A DNA stretch of 64,000 nucleotides from Phaeotremella fagi. Lineage: Eukaryota; Basidiomycota; Tremellomycetes; Tremellales; Phaeotremellaceae. The notes below the pieces were generated by a model. That model was not told the origin of the DNA and ran no database searches. It saw nothing but the letters and a program-made list of their open reading frames with translations. The stretch lies in NCBI GenBank assembly GCA_001599715.1, contig BCHU01000001.1, forward strand, positions 248,001 through 312,000, given 5' to 3'. Made by a program: the position numbers and the translations under genes. Shown one piece after another: positions 1-11,039 of this stretch (the stretch's first letter is position 1; each line of letters opens with the position of its first letter).

Positions 1-507
1 TGCATGGTATTTTTCAAATTCTTACCCTTTTTATTATCTTTCCTTCTTTTCAAAGTGACCTTTGTTGCTCTTCATGGCTTTCAGTCTATGTACGGTATAT
101 TAATTGATGTATCTTGAAAGCCTGTTTGGTATATTCTACCCAAAGTCCAGAACATTACTGAACCGCCACTTGTGAATTTCTGTTTCTACGCTCCTTGATC
201 AGACCCTTTTCTGGCTGCTACAATGTATACAGTACATAGGTATATTTCTTGTTCTTGTCTCTTCATTGTCCTGTACATTTCTTGTCCTACTTTATTTGAA
301 AGGTTGTTGATCTTGCTGATTTCTGAGAAGACCTTTGACTGCTGAGAAGACCTTTGACTGCTGGGAAGACCTTCAACAACTCAGATCCTTTGATCAATAT
401 AGAATACATTATCAGCACTAAAGACATTTTATCTTTTTCTCTTCATTCCCCTCAACTTTCAACAACACAGATATAGTAAGCAACCACATACAAGAAACCA
501 AAACAGC
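1..507. other. Upstream region of the first F-box-like gene
   Basis: No gene is supported here. The AT-rich, pyrimidine-rich stretch acts as the 5' region of the gene starting at 508. From 323 onward it carries a short tandem repeat and matches the upstream region of the second F-box-like copy (about 9010-9180, opposite strand). Before about 320 no similarity to that copy was noticed. Confidence 0.5.
323..373 (+). repeat. 19-bp tandem repeat in promoter
   Basis: The 19-nt unit CTGAGAAGACCTTTGACTG occurs at 323-341 and again at 342-360. A third, partial and diverged copy starts at 361. The homologous upstream region of the paralog near 9140-9185 holds two diverged units. The repeat lies about 140-180 bp before the start codon, so a regulatory role is possible but unproven. 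Confidence 0.75.
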
Positions 508-1768
508 ATGTCAAATAGATACAGTGATACCACCATGAAATCGGCTTTCATGAAGATCCCAACAGAGATAGGAGAAATGATAATTAAACACCTATACAAT
601 GAACCCCCTCAAGACCTCATTTCAGCCCGACCAGAAGAGGTTAGTCAAAATCAGTTATACAAGTGTTTAAGAACCCATCCAGTAAGTGTAAATCCATGTC
701 ATTTCTGCTACTACTACTGCAACTGAAAACCTTTTGTAGCGTCTCTATTATTGGGCAACATCAATTCTTTATAAATCGCCTTTTGTTTCCAATCTCAAGA
801 GCTTCTTTGATGGTTTGGATTCATCCAATACTGCACTCCACAAAGGGGGGCTTCTCAGCAAAAATGATCTTTTGGGTCTGGTCAGTCACCTTAGTTTTTA
901 CAGTCCAAATGAAGACAAGAATAACATTGATTTGAACCTTGAAGAGGGTAGACAAGTTGCTTGGTCATTAGTTGAACAAGAGGCTAGATTGTTTCAAAGC
1001 TGGAATGAAACTCTTGATATGGTTTTAAAGTCAGAACATCTCAAAGATACTTTTACAAAATTGAAAGGAGTTGCTGTCCTCCCGACTTATAGGGGTTTGA
1101 GACAATTCAGTTACAACTTTAGTACAATGTATTATGGAGATCTGGAGGAAACAGTTTTTGGGGAGATGAGGGTTAATATACAACACATATTAGGTAAATC
1201 TCTTCAGCTCTCTCATGCTACAGGTTCTCAAATTGTTTGTTATCAAAATTACGGACCTCAATCTCGTGGAAGCTCCCAAAACATTGTTCCATACATGAAT
1301 TTATTGCAAGATGGTGGAGTTCAAACAGTAGTACATCACCGTTGGTCAGAGATAACAGATTCATTTTCCAATGGTATTGCTACGTTGGTTCCAGGATCAA
1401 AGAATATGTTTGTCTTACCCCCCCCTAATCAGGGGGAAAACTCTTTTAATTTGCGGTACCTGGTAAAATCCATTTGGCAATTCCAGCTCCAGTTAGATTT
1501 TGCTGCTGAAACAACATTAGGTTCTGAAGCCACAACAAAGGTCAGGGAAGCTTTCATTCAAAATCTTGCTCAGAAGACGCCAGTCACCGCTTATAGCGAT
1601 TTATCAATGCAAACTTTACCAGATGGTTCCAAGGCCCCTTCTGAGGATGCTCAGCAAGAAATTCTGAGTGTTCAACGTTCTATGGTCAACATACCAAAGA
1701 TATATCAACCCAAGATTACATTCAAGGATTGGTCTGAATGGGAAGGATGTAAAGCTTGTAATCATTGA
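508..1768 (+). CDS. F-box-like protein, copy 1
   Basis: Two exons, 508-681 and 740-1768, give 400 residues. The 58-nt intron has a GTAAGT donor and a TGTAG acceptor. Residues 13-75 look like a degenerate F-box: a Pro-Thr-Glu-Ile core, a leucine-rich helix, then 'LYKCLRTHPRLYYWATSILY', a spacing typical of basidiomycete F-box proteins that bind Skp1. The rest (about residues 90-400) has no repeat or domain I recognise, and the C-terminus ends in a Trp-Ser-Glu-Trp and Cys-rich tail. Its near twin lies at 7747-9007 on the other strand with identical exon structure and length. The F-box call is inferred from pattern; if right, the protein would recruit an unknown substrate to an SCF ubiquitin ligase. 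It could equally be a lineage-specific protein without Skp1 binding. Confidence 0.75.
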
Positions 1769-2358
1769 GGTGGCGGTTTCATAGTATTCTGTAAATCCTT
1801 TTGTTATTATTTTTGCGTCATTTGGGGTTCAGCTTTTCAATGCTTCATGGTTTTCTGTTTATTTGTATCGATCGATGTATGCTGGAAGTTAGTAGATTCT
1901 ACAGCAAAGCAAAGTCCAAAACCAACATTGAACCGGCGCGTTCGAAGTTCTGCTATCTCAATGAACGAACCAGAAACCAAGCTGATTTATGAAATCAAAT
2001 ACGAATTCAAGCAAGAAAATAACATGTGAAAAGTAATGTAAAATGTACTGTAACGTGTCTTTATCAAAACGGCCAAAAAGAAGAGAAATAATATAGGATA
2101 CAGGAAAGCAGAGGTACGAAAAGGAAAAATCAAATGAGTGAAATTATATAAAAAGTGCGAGAAGAACGTGTATGTATGGATATAGGTTGATGATAATGAA
2201 CAAATTGTGATGAACGATTATATGTGTTTGTATTAATTGACTGACTATGTCTAAGGTAAAAAAATGAGGAGAAACAATGTCCATATGGAAATCACGACCC
2301 CATGTCCGTATTTTGTAATTACAGAAAGAATGAAAAGGAAATTATAATATGTTTTGAT
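1769..2358. other. Convergent intergenic region
   Basis: This 590-bp AT-rich stretch separates the 3' ends of the F-box-like gene and the gene read from the other strand. Two short open frames at 1801-2029 overlap in different frames and have no coding character. It probably holds both 3' UTRs. Confidence 0.5.
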
Positions 2359-5300
2359 TTAAGCGACGACAGGACCTAGAGAATTTTTCCCGGTAACAGT
2401 TTCAGTTGAACTCTCTTTAACTGGTGGGACGATCGTCTTGGTCCCATTCCCATTCAATCCAGAATAAGCAATAGCTTCTTCAGTAGCCGAATCCATTGAC
2501 GATTTCCTACTTAGCTCAACATTCGAGAACAAACCTGAACCAAAGCCGGAATTCGAGGTAGCACTCGTTGAAGTGTTTGAAATTGTATGTGAGAAGATTG
2601 AAGATTCACCACCAGAGGTTGAAGGTGTGATTGGATCGGTACCGTGAGGCTGATGATCATTTAATGAAACTACCGGGATTTGGTTATCGTTAACAGAAGT
2701 AGATCTACTGATCACCGATGAAGGTCTAGGTGAAACTTTACTTGGCATCGGTCTAGGTCCATTTAAACTACCTGGTCTAGGTCGAGACTTAACAGGTGTC
2801 GAAGGTTCATTCGATATTGTTTTCGTTAATGTTTGAGAAGACATTTTGGAACTACCTTCAGTCTGATGTGAAGCTGCCCTACGGAATGATGGGGGTGATT
2901 CCAAAGTTTGTAACGTTGAGGGATCAATAATCGATGAAATCCTTTTGGGTAAATCAACCCGCTGAGGTGATAACGATGGTGTAGCTTCGATTTGAGTTGC
3001 TTTTTCCGGTGGTGGTGGAGGAGTATTTGTTCCAGTCGGTGAAAGGGCGCTGATCACGATGACTTCACGTTCAAGAGGTGGACTTTCGATAGGTGGTAAA
3101 ACAGGTGCAACCTTTGCTACCGAAGGTGTAGAAGTAGAGATAGAAATCGGTGGTGGTGTCGAAGAATAACTATCGGTAGATCGAACAGAAACAGTATTGG
3201 TACTACCAGCAAATGTTTTAGGTAATGAAGCTTCACTAGGTCCAGCAGAGAATTTTCTTCTGATCGTTCCAAAAATACTCAGACGAGATTTGGTTTTGGA
3301 CCGTTGCACGCCATTTCCTGCTACCGGCTGAATTGTTTGAGCCGCAGCCGGAGTTGTTGCAGCAGGTGCAGCTGTGTTCAACAGCGGCATTGACAATCTC
3401 GTTTCCCTAGGTTTGGCCGCTATTTCCTCCGATGGTAGTTTATACGCACTCTGTGACGATAAAGCTGGGAATGGTTTTCGATTGGCATCCGCTATAGGTG
3501 TAGGTGCAGAAGAAGACGCCACCGGTGAAGCAGATGTTGGCGTCGACGAAGTCGCAATAACAGGTGCTGTAACCGGACTCGTAACAGCGGCCTTGACATT
3601 TTGAGCAGCATCAGCCGGTAGAGGAGGTGGAACTTCCTTTTTAATGTTAAAAGGCAATTTCGAAACCGAAGGTGATTTGAATTTAGACTTTTTAGCTTCC
3701 AATTTCTTTTTCTCCTTTTCCAATTTCTCCAAACGTTTAGCCTCCTCTTTCGCCTTTGATTCAGCGATTTTCTGTTGAGATTTCTTCAATTGTTCAGCAG
3801 CTTTCTGTTCCTTTTCAACTTCTTTAGCTTCTTTAGCTAGTTGCTTTTTGGATTTGCTTGTTGACAGCGTTGCAACTGGTACCGGTGCGACGATTGTCTT
3901 AGGTGCCGGAACTGAAGGTGTCGATTTGGGTAGATCGTTTGAAACTGTTTCTTGAGATAACGGACTGGGAGTTTTGGGATTGACTATCGTAGCCGAAGGC
4001 GCGAGTGAATCGTTGACTGAAGTCGTTTGAGAACTGATGGCCGAAGGTGAAGCTCCATCTGGTAAAGTAGGTGGTACCGAAGAGATAGGAGATGGATCGA
4101 GAGGTGGAGAGGGATCAGGTGAATTGATTGGAGGTGCAGAAAGATTAGAGGAGGTGGTAGCTGCTGAAGACGTGGCATAAGGTCTTCGAATGAATTGCTA
4201 AGCTGGGTTAGCCAAAGCTTTCATTGAATTGGATCAAAGCATGACCTACCTCTCCTCCATCCAAACTCCATCGACCCATACCAGCACTTTTAGCCATAGG
4301 TGCTCTGTTGGAAGATCGATTTCGAATAAACTCCTTATCATCCATAATGGAACTTTTCCTACGTTCCTCAACACTCAAAGTACCCATTGCACCTAATCCG
4401 TTACCCATCTGTGCAGCAACCGCATAACCACCTTCACGAGGTGCTAAACTTGATAAGAAATCTCTCGAATAATAAGCCGAAGGAGGTCTCGTCATGTTAC
4501 TCAGCGCACCAACCGATTTAGTAGGTGCAATCGAATGCGAAGTCAATGAAGTGGAGGATGAATGGGCTGACGAAATGAAAACTTGATCAGGTTGTGTTGG
4601 GGAGTTCGGAGTTGTCTTGGCTTTGTTATATGGCGCCGTACCCTGTAAAGCCTTTGCAGCAGCTATATCCACCGATTGACGTTTACTTGCCGCACGCGAT
4701 AACCTCTTCATAGATTTTGGGCGAGATAACGAAGGAACGTGAGTTAGTGACTTTGATTTCGATGGTGGTGCTGTTTCAATCGGAGGTGGTGTTGGCCCTA
4801 GCATTGTTAGTAAAAAATAGGTAATCAACCAACTCACAAATTACTTCCACAGGTAATCCCGAGTGATAAACATTGTGCTGGTCAATAGTCCTACTCAACC
4901 TTTTAATTGTATCCAGAGGTCGTTCAGCAGCTTGACGAAGTGGATTACTGAGATCAGGTTCGGCAGCTTCATGATCTAATCTCCATAACTCCTCGCTACT
5001 CAATCCACTGAGATCTTGACTATGTACAGAAGACCTGTTTGAGGAATAACCCGATCGACGTCTGAATGAAGGTTGAGGCATTGGTAAAGGTTCATCATCG
5101 TGGAATGAAGGATCTGATTCGTTCAACAATTCAACACCTGAATTCCTGGTCATCATTAAACCAGGATGTCGACGTGAAGGTGGAGCTATAGATGAGATAT
5201 ATGAACTTTCCGATGGTGATCTGACAGAACGAGTTTGGGTGGATGGAGCGATACTTGGGGGACTACGTTGAGAAGTTCGAGACGTAACTGAAGGACGACG

Positions 5301-5980
5301 CTTCCAAGCTGCTGGTGGTGATTCTGGATCTGGAGATAACTGTCTCTGCAAAGAATTTGTCGTATCCAAAGCTAAGGGTACAGTAGTCGAAGCATTTCGT
5401 CCACTCGATCTTGATCTTGCTAGTGATAAAGTCGCTTCGTACGGATTAGAAGTGGTTTCAACTGGTGATGGTGATTGATTCTGTGAAAAATGATGTCAGT
5501 AAAGGATCGCGTTTGACTGCGGAATCGCGAAGAGGTACTGATAGGTAAAGGGATGAAGAGGTCTGGGCTTGGTGTGAAAATGAGATAAGAAGAGAAATAA
5601 AAACAGACAAAAGACAGAAACCTCGACGATGAAATGTTTAAGTCGTCCAACGCATTGGTCTTCTTCACACGGTCCAAGACGATGCAAGTCAAAACAGATA
5701 AGGTACAAGTTGTGCGAATGAGATAAGGATTCATTCTTCCAGCGTTGTCCTCAAACTTCTGCGCCAAAATGACACTCTGCGTGAGAGCACGAGAGGAATT
5801 GAGCAGATACCGTCTCCAAAACAATATCCTTGCTGTGCGGTAACATAGCCATGAAACAACGATTGAGATGGCCAAAAACCATGAAATCATAACAATGATA
5901 GGATGGTACTGATAGGTAGAAATTGAACTCACCTCCTCCCAAGGTTGTACACCAGAAAAGACTTCGAAAGCAGCCGTCAT
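2359..5980 (-). CDS. Large disordered Ser/Pro-rich protein with Lys/Glu coiled coil
   Basis: I do not recognise this family. Clear exons on the minus strand are 5980-5933 (starts MTAAFEVFSGVQPWEE), 5480-4838, 4797-4250 and 4197-2359. They join in frame through a GTGAGT donor at 4837 and a GTAGGT donor at 4249, and encode at least 1,025 residues. The first gap, 5932-5481, is 452 nt, unusually long here. It probably hides one more exon near 5776 (acceptor ACGCAG, reading SVILAQKFEDNAGRMNPY), so the N-terminus is uncertain. The protein is dominated by Ser, Thr, Pro and Arg, with repeated basic/Ser patches that look like kinase or SH3-ligand sites. A strongly charged Lys/Glu helix follows roughly 90 codons into the last exon (about 3660-3850). 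No membrane segment or enzyme motif is visible. A cytoskeletal or signalling scaffold is a guess only. It sits between the two inverted F-box-like copies. Confidence 0.7.
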
Positions 5981-7746
5981 GCTGACCTTTCTAAACGTGT
6001 CTTATTATTGTTGACGAAAACGTTTTGTGGTTCCGTGATTTGACTGAAATCGAGAAATTGAAAGTTGAATCGTAAGATAGATTAACTGAATCTAATTCCG
6101 TGTGATCCTTTGAATCGAACGGATGGCTGAACTAGTACGTTAACGTGCACCAACTGGTTGACAAAAGAAGATGTTGTCACCGATGATGATGGAATTGATA
6201 GATATGTGTGTATGTGTACGGTCCCGTGGTTTGAGATGTATCCTACGATACCAGCGATGTTACTCGAGCGTCCTGTCGTATCTGTAAACAGTGTTGAAAG
6301 TGGAGTCGATCCAAGGCTTTAACTTGGCGAAATGTGACTTGGCGATAAAAGTAGACTAAAGAAGACTGCGATTAACCTGAGTACTATGTATTGGATTGAG
6401 GAATAACGATAGGATAGGGTTGAAAATGAAATTGAAATTGGGACTGAATAAAGATCTTCCTTTTGGTAGCACGTTTTAGTTGATGGTTGCTGTGCGATAA
6501 GGATAGATTTGTGAGGAAGATAACACAGCCGGGGGAGGGGTTGTTGTTGAGAGATAGCTATGCTATGTGTCTGATAGCTTAGTTATATGTTGATGCTATG
6601 TCTACTTTATGATGATATAAGTACGGTACGATAGTTGTTTGAGACGAGACACACTTTATGAGGTTATTTATGGAGCAACAGCCAGGTGCTTGTATGATTC
6701 TCAATTCCAAGTGCTAAAATTTATTTACGCAGTGGAAAACTTCAGGGTAAAATTAGACCATTCAAGCACAACCCTCGGGTCTTACGCCTCAAATTTTGTT
6801 TGATGGTCGTGACGTCGTTTGATGGTACCTGTTTCCAGTATTAACCTCTTTATGGAAGTTGACGTAAGGTCGATATTTGTTGTTACCATGCATATCCAGG
6901 TTACCTTGTGTTACCAGTTACGAGTTACGAGGTGTTAGCACCTAGAGTCAAGGGGTCGGGACACTTGCATGACATCCACAAAAGACCTCATTCAAAACAT
7001 TCCCTCAATACGCGGATAAACGCAAATGACACTCTTCGATCGAGGTCTCGAACTCCTGGATCGTTAGATCAAGCATGTTTTGGGGTGGCAGGTGGCAGGC
7101 ATTTTACACTTGGTTACAAGTATGACCGTTATAGTGATAGATACGAAGTGATGCTCAATAGGTTACCTATACTTCTTGGCTTGACTAGCATAAGAGATCG
7201 TTACACTTAAGAGCGAAACCTCGAAGAATCGTTGGTTTAAAATATATATTCCGGTCGAAAGGGGAACAAACAGAAGTGGCTGATATTTCAATTTCGAGTC
7301 CCCATATCGCATGACCAAGCATGCACTTGATATCGAAGAACAAAAAACTTTCCAGTGTTTTTAGGTCGATGAAATGGTCTTTCTGTAGTGTCAGCGCTGA
7401 CGGTAAAATAGCAAGTGAATAGATGCGGTATGTGTAAGATGCTAAAGAAGGACGACGCCAAGCGTGAGTAAGGTATGTACCTAAGTTGCAAACACCAATC
7501 CCAGAGGACGGAAGTGTCACATTTTGCCATTAGGCTTATCCCCAGATAGCTTTGTGGTCAAGACCCGGTTAGAATGTGCAACCTGCTGCTCGTGCACTTC
7601 ACGATTTTGGTGTAAACTGGGCCTTTTGACGAATGCAGGAGGCAAAGAGTACATGAACTAATTATGAAATATGAAAAAAACAAACTAAAATTAAAATTCT
7701 GAAACCAAAAAAAAAACTGATAACGAGATTTCCAAGCAACATCACT
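5981..7746. other. Long intergenic region
   Basis: These 1.77 kb lie between the start of the Ser/Pro-rich gene and the 3' end of F-box-like copy 2, both on the minus strand. Open frames at 6908-7210 and 7185-7530 show no recognisable domain and overlap each other on opposite strands. A three-exon minus-strand reading from 7530 can be forced but has no supporting similarity. The part just above 5981 is presumably promoter and 5' UTR. Nothing else is seen. Confidence 0.5.
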
Positions 7747-9007
7747 TCAATGATTACAACCCCCACATCCTTTCCATTCAGACCAATCCTTAAATGTAAT
7801 CTTTGGATGATACTTCTTTGGCACCCAAGATTCATAAGATCTTTGAGTAGCTTGAATTACTCGCTGAGCATTTTCAGACAGGACCTTGGAACCATCAGGT
7901 AAAGTTTGCATTGATAAGTTGCTATAAGTGATAACTGGTGTCTTCTCAGCAAGATTTTGAATGAAAGCCTCTTTGTCCTTTATTGTGGCATTGGAACCTA
8001 ACATTGTTTCAGCAGCAAAATTTAATTGGAGCTCGAATTGACGGATAGAATCTACCAGGTAACACAAATCAGAACAGTTTTCCCTTGGATGAGAGGAGGG
8101 TATGATGAACAAATTCTTTAATCCAGGAACCAAGGTTGCAATACCATTGAAATTTACATCTGTTGTATGGGACCACCGGTGATGTACTACCGTCTGAACT
8201 CCACCATCCTGTGATGAGTTACTGTATGGAACAATCAATTGGGAGCTTTGACCATATTGAGGCCCATAATTTTGATAACAAACAGTCTGAGAACCTGTAG
8301 CATGAGAGAGCTGAAGAGATTTACTTAATACGCCTTGTATATTAACCCTCATTTCCCCAAAGACTGATTCCTCCAGATCTTCAGAATAGATGGCAAAGTT
8401 TTCATTGAATCGTCTCAAACCCCTATGAGTAGGGAGGACAGCAATCCCATTCAATTTTTTAAAAGTGTCTTTGAGATTTTCTGACTTCAAAACTGTATCA
8501 AGAGTTTCATTCCAGCTTTGAAACAATGTAGCGTCTTCTTTAACCAATGACCAAGCAACTTGTCTACCCTCTTCAGTGTTTGAATCAAGGTTATTCTTGT
8601 CTTCATTTGGACTGTAAAAACTAAGGTGACTGACCAGACCCAAAAGATCTTTTTTGCTGAGAAGCCCCCCTTTGTGGAGTGCAGTATTGGATGAATCCAA
8701 ACCATCAAAGAAGCTCTTGAGATTGGAAACAAAAGGCGATTTATAAAGAATTGATGTTGCCCAATAATAGAGACGCTACAAAAGGTTTTCAGTTGCAGTA
8801 GTAGTAGCAGAAATGACATGGATTTACACTTACTGGATGGGTTCTTAAACACTTGTATAACTGACTTTGACTAACCTCTTCTGGTCGGGCTGAAAGGAGG
8901 TTTTGAGGGGGTTTCTCATATAGGTGTTTAACTATCATTTCTCCTATCTCTGTTGGGATCTTCATGAAAGCTGATTTCATGGTGGTATCACTGTATCTTT
9001 TTAACAT
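7747..9007 (-). CDS. F-box-like protein, copy 2
   Basis: Exons 9007-8834 and 8775-7747 encode 400 residues, the same length and structure as the gene at 508-1768. The degenerate F-box region differs at only about eight of the first 58 residues. The later half diverges more, and the C-terminus keeps the Trp-Ser-Glu-Trp plus Cys-x-x-Cys tail before the final Asn-His. The 58-nt intron (8833-8776) is identical base for base to that of copy 1. No frameshift or stop is seen, so both copies look intact. Function is unknown; an SCF substrate receptor is the working inference, as for copy 1. Confidence 0.75.
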
Positions 9008-9180
9008 GATGTTTTGGGTTTGCTGTATGGGGTTTCTTACTGTTTCTGAATTGTTGAAAGTTGAGGGGAATGAAGGAAAGAGGCAGGAAGTGATTATCTG
9101 TTGCGCTGATAATATATTCCATATTGATCAAAGGATTTGAGCAGTCAAGGGTCTTCCCAGTAGTCAAAGGTCTTCTATGG
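7747..9180. repeat. Inverted repeat, right arm
   Basis: Reverse-complement partner of 323-1768. Upstream similarity continues past the start codon to about 9180, including a shared block reading 'CCTTTGATCAATAT' about 110-130 bp before the start codon. Recombination between the arms would invert the roughly 6 kb between them. Confidence 0.8.
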
Positions 9181-9393
9181 GGTCGTAGCTTCAAGGGATG
9201 CTGAGAAAAAATTATTGGCTTGTCATAAGTTGTGGCAGAAGTAATGTAGTCAGCCATGTGCTTTTGAGCTACAGTTTTGGAACCTTCAGAAGCATGCATC
9301 GTTTGTTCTGTACTCTCAAACTTCTCCCTCACTGTACGTAACCATCAACTAGCTCCCACCTGAGTTTGTCTATCACCACCCGTAACCTTACAA
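9008..9393. other. Intergenic region with duplicated upstream sequence
   Basis: The first 170 bp or so are the duplicated upstream region of F-box-like copy 2. The remainder, to 9393, shows nothing recognisable and probably contains the 3' end of the neighbouring minus-strand transcript. Confidence 0.45.
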
Positions 9394-9993
9394 CTAGACT
9401 TCGTTCTGATACTTGCTGAGAAGCTTCTCAATTTTCTCTTGTGTGTTGTCTTTGAGATACTCGGACCATTGTTGGAATGAAATTGCCTTACTACTCTGGC
9501 TCTCATCATCATACTCCAACCTAGCTAACTGACTCTTCATTTTTTCAAGGGTGCTTTTGAATCTCTCTGTTCCCTTTTTGACTTCGCTGAGGAATTGGTC
9601 GTTACCATTTCTTGGGCCGCCACCAGGACACAGATAATATAAACCTTTTAATGCTAATGTACCTTCGAAAAACCCATTGTGAATAAGTGCCATAGCCGAT
9701 TCAGCTTCTTTGGGTTCGCGGTATGCAGAATAGCAAGAAAAGATAGTGGCTGGTCTGTAGAAATATATGCTTGTGTTACCGTTCGATTGGTGTTTTGCGG
9801 ACTCTTCTTTCAAAGTATCGAGTGAAGTAGAGAACTTGGTGAGTTGCTTGTAGATGGCAAGCCTTTCTGCCTTGGTTGGAGACTCGCTGTAGCAGTTTAT
9901 TGTTTGTTTGGTAAACTCTTCCCAACTGCTTTCGTTCTTTGAACAGAAGGATGCGATTTTTTCGTCTAGAGGGATTTCTGGACAGTCTGACAT
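9394..9993 (-). CDS. Lineage-specific helical protein, tandem copy A
   Basis: This is an uninterrupted frame of 199 residues from the ATG at 9993 (MSDCPEIPLDEK). The frame stays open further upstream but has no earlier ATG. The protein is charged and probably helical. A long Lys/Glu-rich segment near the end contains 'KSQLARLEYDDE' followed by 'ISFQQWSEYL'. It has no signal peptide, membrane segment or known domain. The gene at 10411 on the same strand shares both motifs and the general layout, so the two are tandem paralogs. I cannot assign a function. Confidence 0.6.
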   Translation of the reverse strand: MSDCPEIPLDEKIASFCSKNESSWEEFTKQTINCYSESPTKAERLAIYKQLTKFSTSLDTLKEESAKHQSNGNTSIYFYRPATIFSCYSAYREPKEAESAMALIHNGFFEGTLALKGLYYLCPGGGPRNGNDQFLSEVKKGTERFKSTLEKMKSQLARLEYDDESQSSKAISFQQWSEYLKDNTQEKIEKLLSKYQNEV

Positions 9994-10071
9994 TTCGAAA
10001 GAAGTGATTAATGTACTTGGCTTCAGTTTGTCAGGTCTTGTCAGCCTCGGTTTGAATTCACTTATAATCAA

Positions 10072-10410
10072 GAAAATCGTAGAAAGCTAAGTACGAAGAC
10101 TAAAAAATCAATAACTAGATTCTCTGAGAGTTATCTATCTGCTTTCACTGTACCTTCTGTCATGCTCGAACAAAGGATCTCATGTTGCTTACTTAAATCG
10201 TATGTTATTCCGACAAAGGACGTTCTGGTCTTTCAAGAACGAAAGAAATTGGTCAGCATTGCCCGATAGTGAGGCTGTATCTGCATTATCGATCACTTGA
10301 GTAGACTGTACATCCTCAATTTCATGCATCATATCCTCAACTTATTTATCGTACAATTAGCTTCCTCCTATACAAGTGCATCTCCATGACAAATCATCAC
10401 CCTCGTATCA
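10072..10410. other. Intergenic region between tandem paralogs
   Basis: This 339-bp region carries no open frame with coding character. It should contain the 5' region of the copy A gene and the 3' UTR of the copy B gene. No clear regulatory motif was seen. Confidence 0.4.
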
Positions 10411-11039
10411 CTATTTTCCTACAGACCTAGCTTCGTTCTTGTATTTGCTGAGCAACTTTTCGGTTTTCTCTTCTTGGTTGTCGGCTAAATATTCTGACCA
10501 TTGTTGGGATGAGATTGGGGTAGTGGAGTTCTGATTTTCTTCATCATACTCCAACCTGGCGAGCTGACTTCTCATGCTGTTGAGAATATACTTTAAACGC
10601 TCTGATCTAGCTTTGATGGTGGAAAGGAAGTCATCAGTCGGATTCTTGAGTTTCGAGTTGTTTTTAAGAACATTGATGGCGACAAGAGCTTCTGTACCGT
10701 CGGTTAACGCATTGTATATATATGCCATTGCTGAGTCACCACTTTTGTGGTTTATTGCTTTGGCAAAGCGGTATAACCCTCTTCTGATGAGACTTGCGTT
10801 AGGATCAGTGTTTGACTGATACGGTTTGAGGTCTTCCATGAGGATGTTGAGGGAGTTCGACAACTTTTCGAGACCAGTGTAGATGGTGAGCTTCTCAACA
10901 TGAGAAGGGAGCTCGCTGTACTTATGATTGATGAACTTTCCAAGTTCTAACAAATCGCTTTCACTTTCTGAATAAAAAGATTTGATTTTTTTGCCCCAGG
11001 GGGTTTCTGCAGGAGCTACCGTTGTTGTAGTCGGATGAT
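10411..11039 (-). CDS. Lineage-specific helical protein, tandem copy B, 5' end uncertain
   Basis: The frame encodes about 200 residues with the same motifs as copy A: 'RSQLARLEYDEE', then 'ISSQQWSEYLADN' and 'EKLLSKYKNEA'. The region matching the N-terminus of copy A begins around 'TPWGKKIKSFYSE' near 11010. No ATG lies in frame before an upstream TGA near 11131. Either an upstream exon supplies the start, perhaps from the open frame at 11357-11016, or the copy has lost its start and is decaying. No known domain is visible. The end at 11039 is a conservative estimate. Confidence 0.5.

Larger units (their letters stand above)
323..1768. repeat. Inverted repeat, left arm
   Basis: This arm contains the upstream repeat, intron and coding sequence of F-box-like copy 1. 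It pairs with the arm at 7747-9180 in opposite orientation. Similarity is highest around the start codon and intron and falls toward the 3' end of the gene. Confidence 0.8.

Noticed and set aside
663..935. 90-codon frame across the F-box-like intron, conserved in both copies
   Set aside because: It is conserved only because the DNA of the two copies is nearly identical here; the intron has standard splice sites and the other frame gives the continuous protein.
7025..7100. tRNA-like B box (GTTCGAGACC on the minus strand)
   Set aside because: No matching T-stem, anticodon arm or acceptor stem could be paired around it.
7185..7530. Possible three-exon minus-strand gene from an ATG at 7530
   Set aside because: Splice-like sites can be joined in frame, but the product has no recognisable motif and alternative frames are equally open. 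Chance is the simplest explanation.
5981..7746. Transposon remnant between the F-box-like copy and its neighbour
   Set aside because: No terminal repeats, target duplications, reverse transcriptase or transposase motifs were found.
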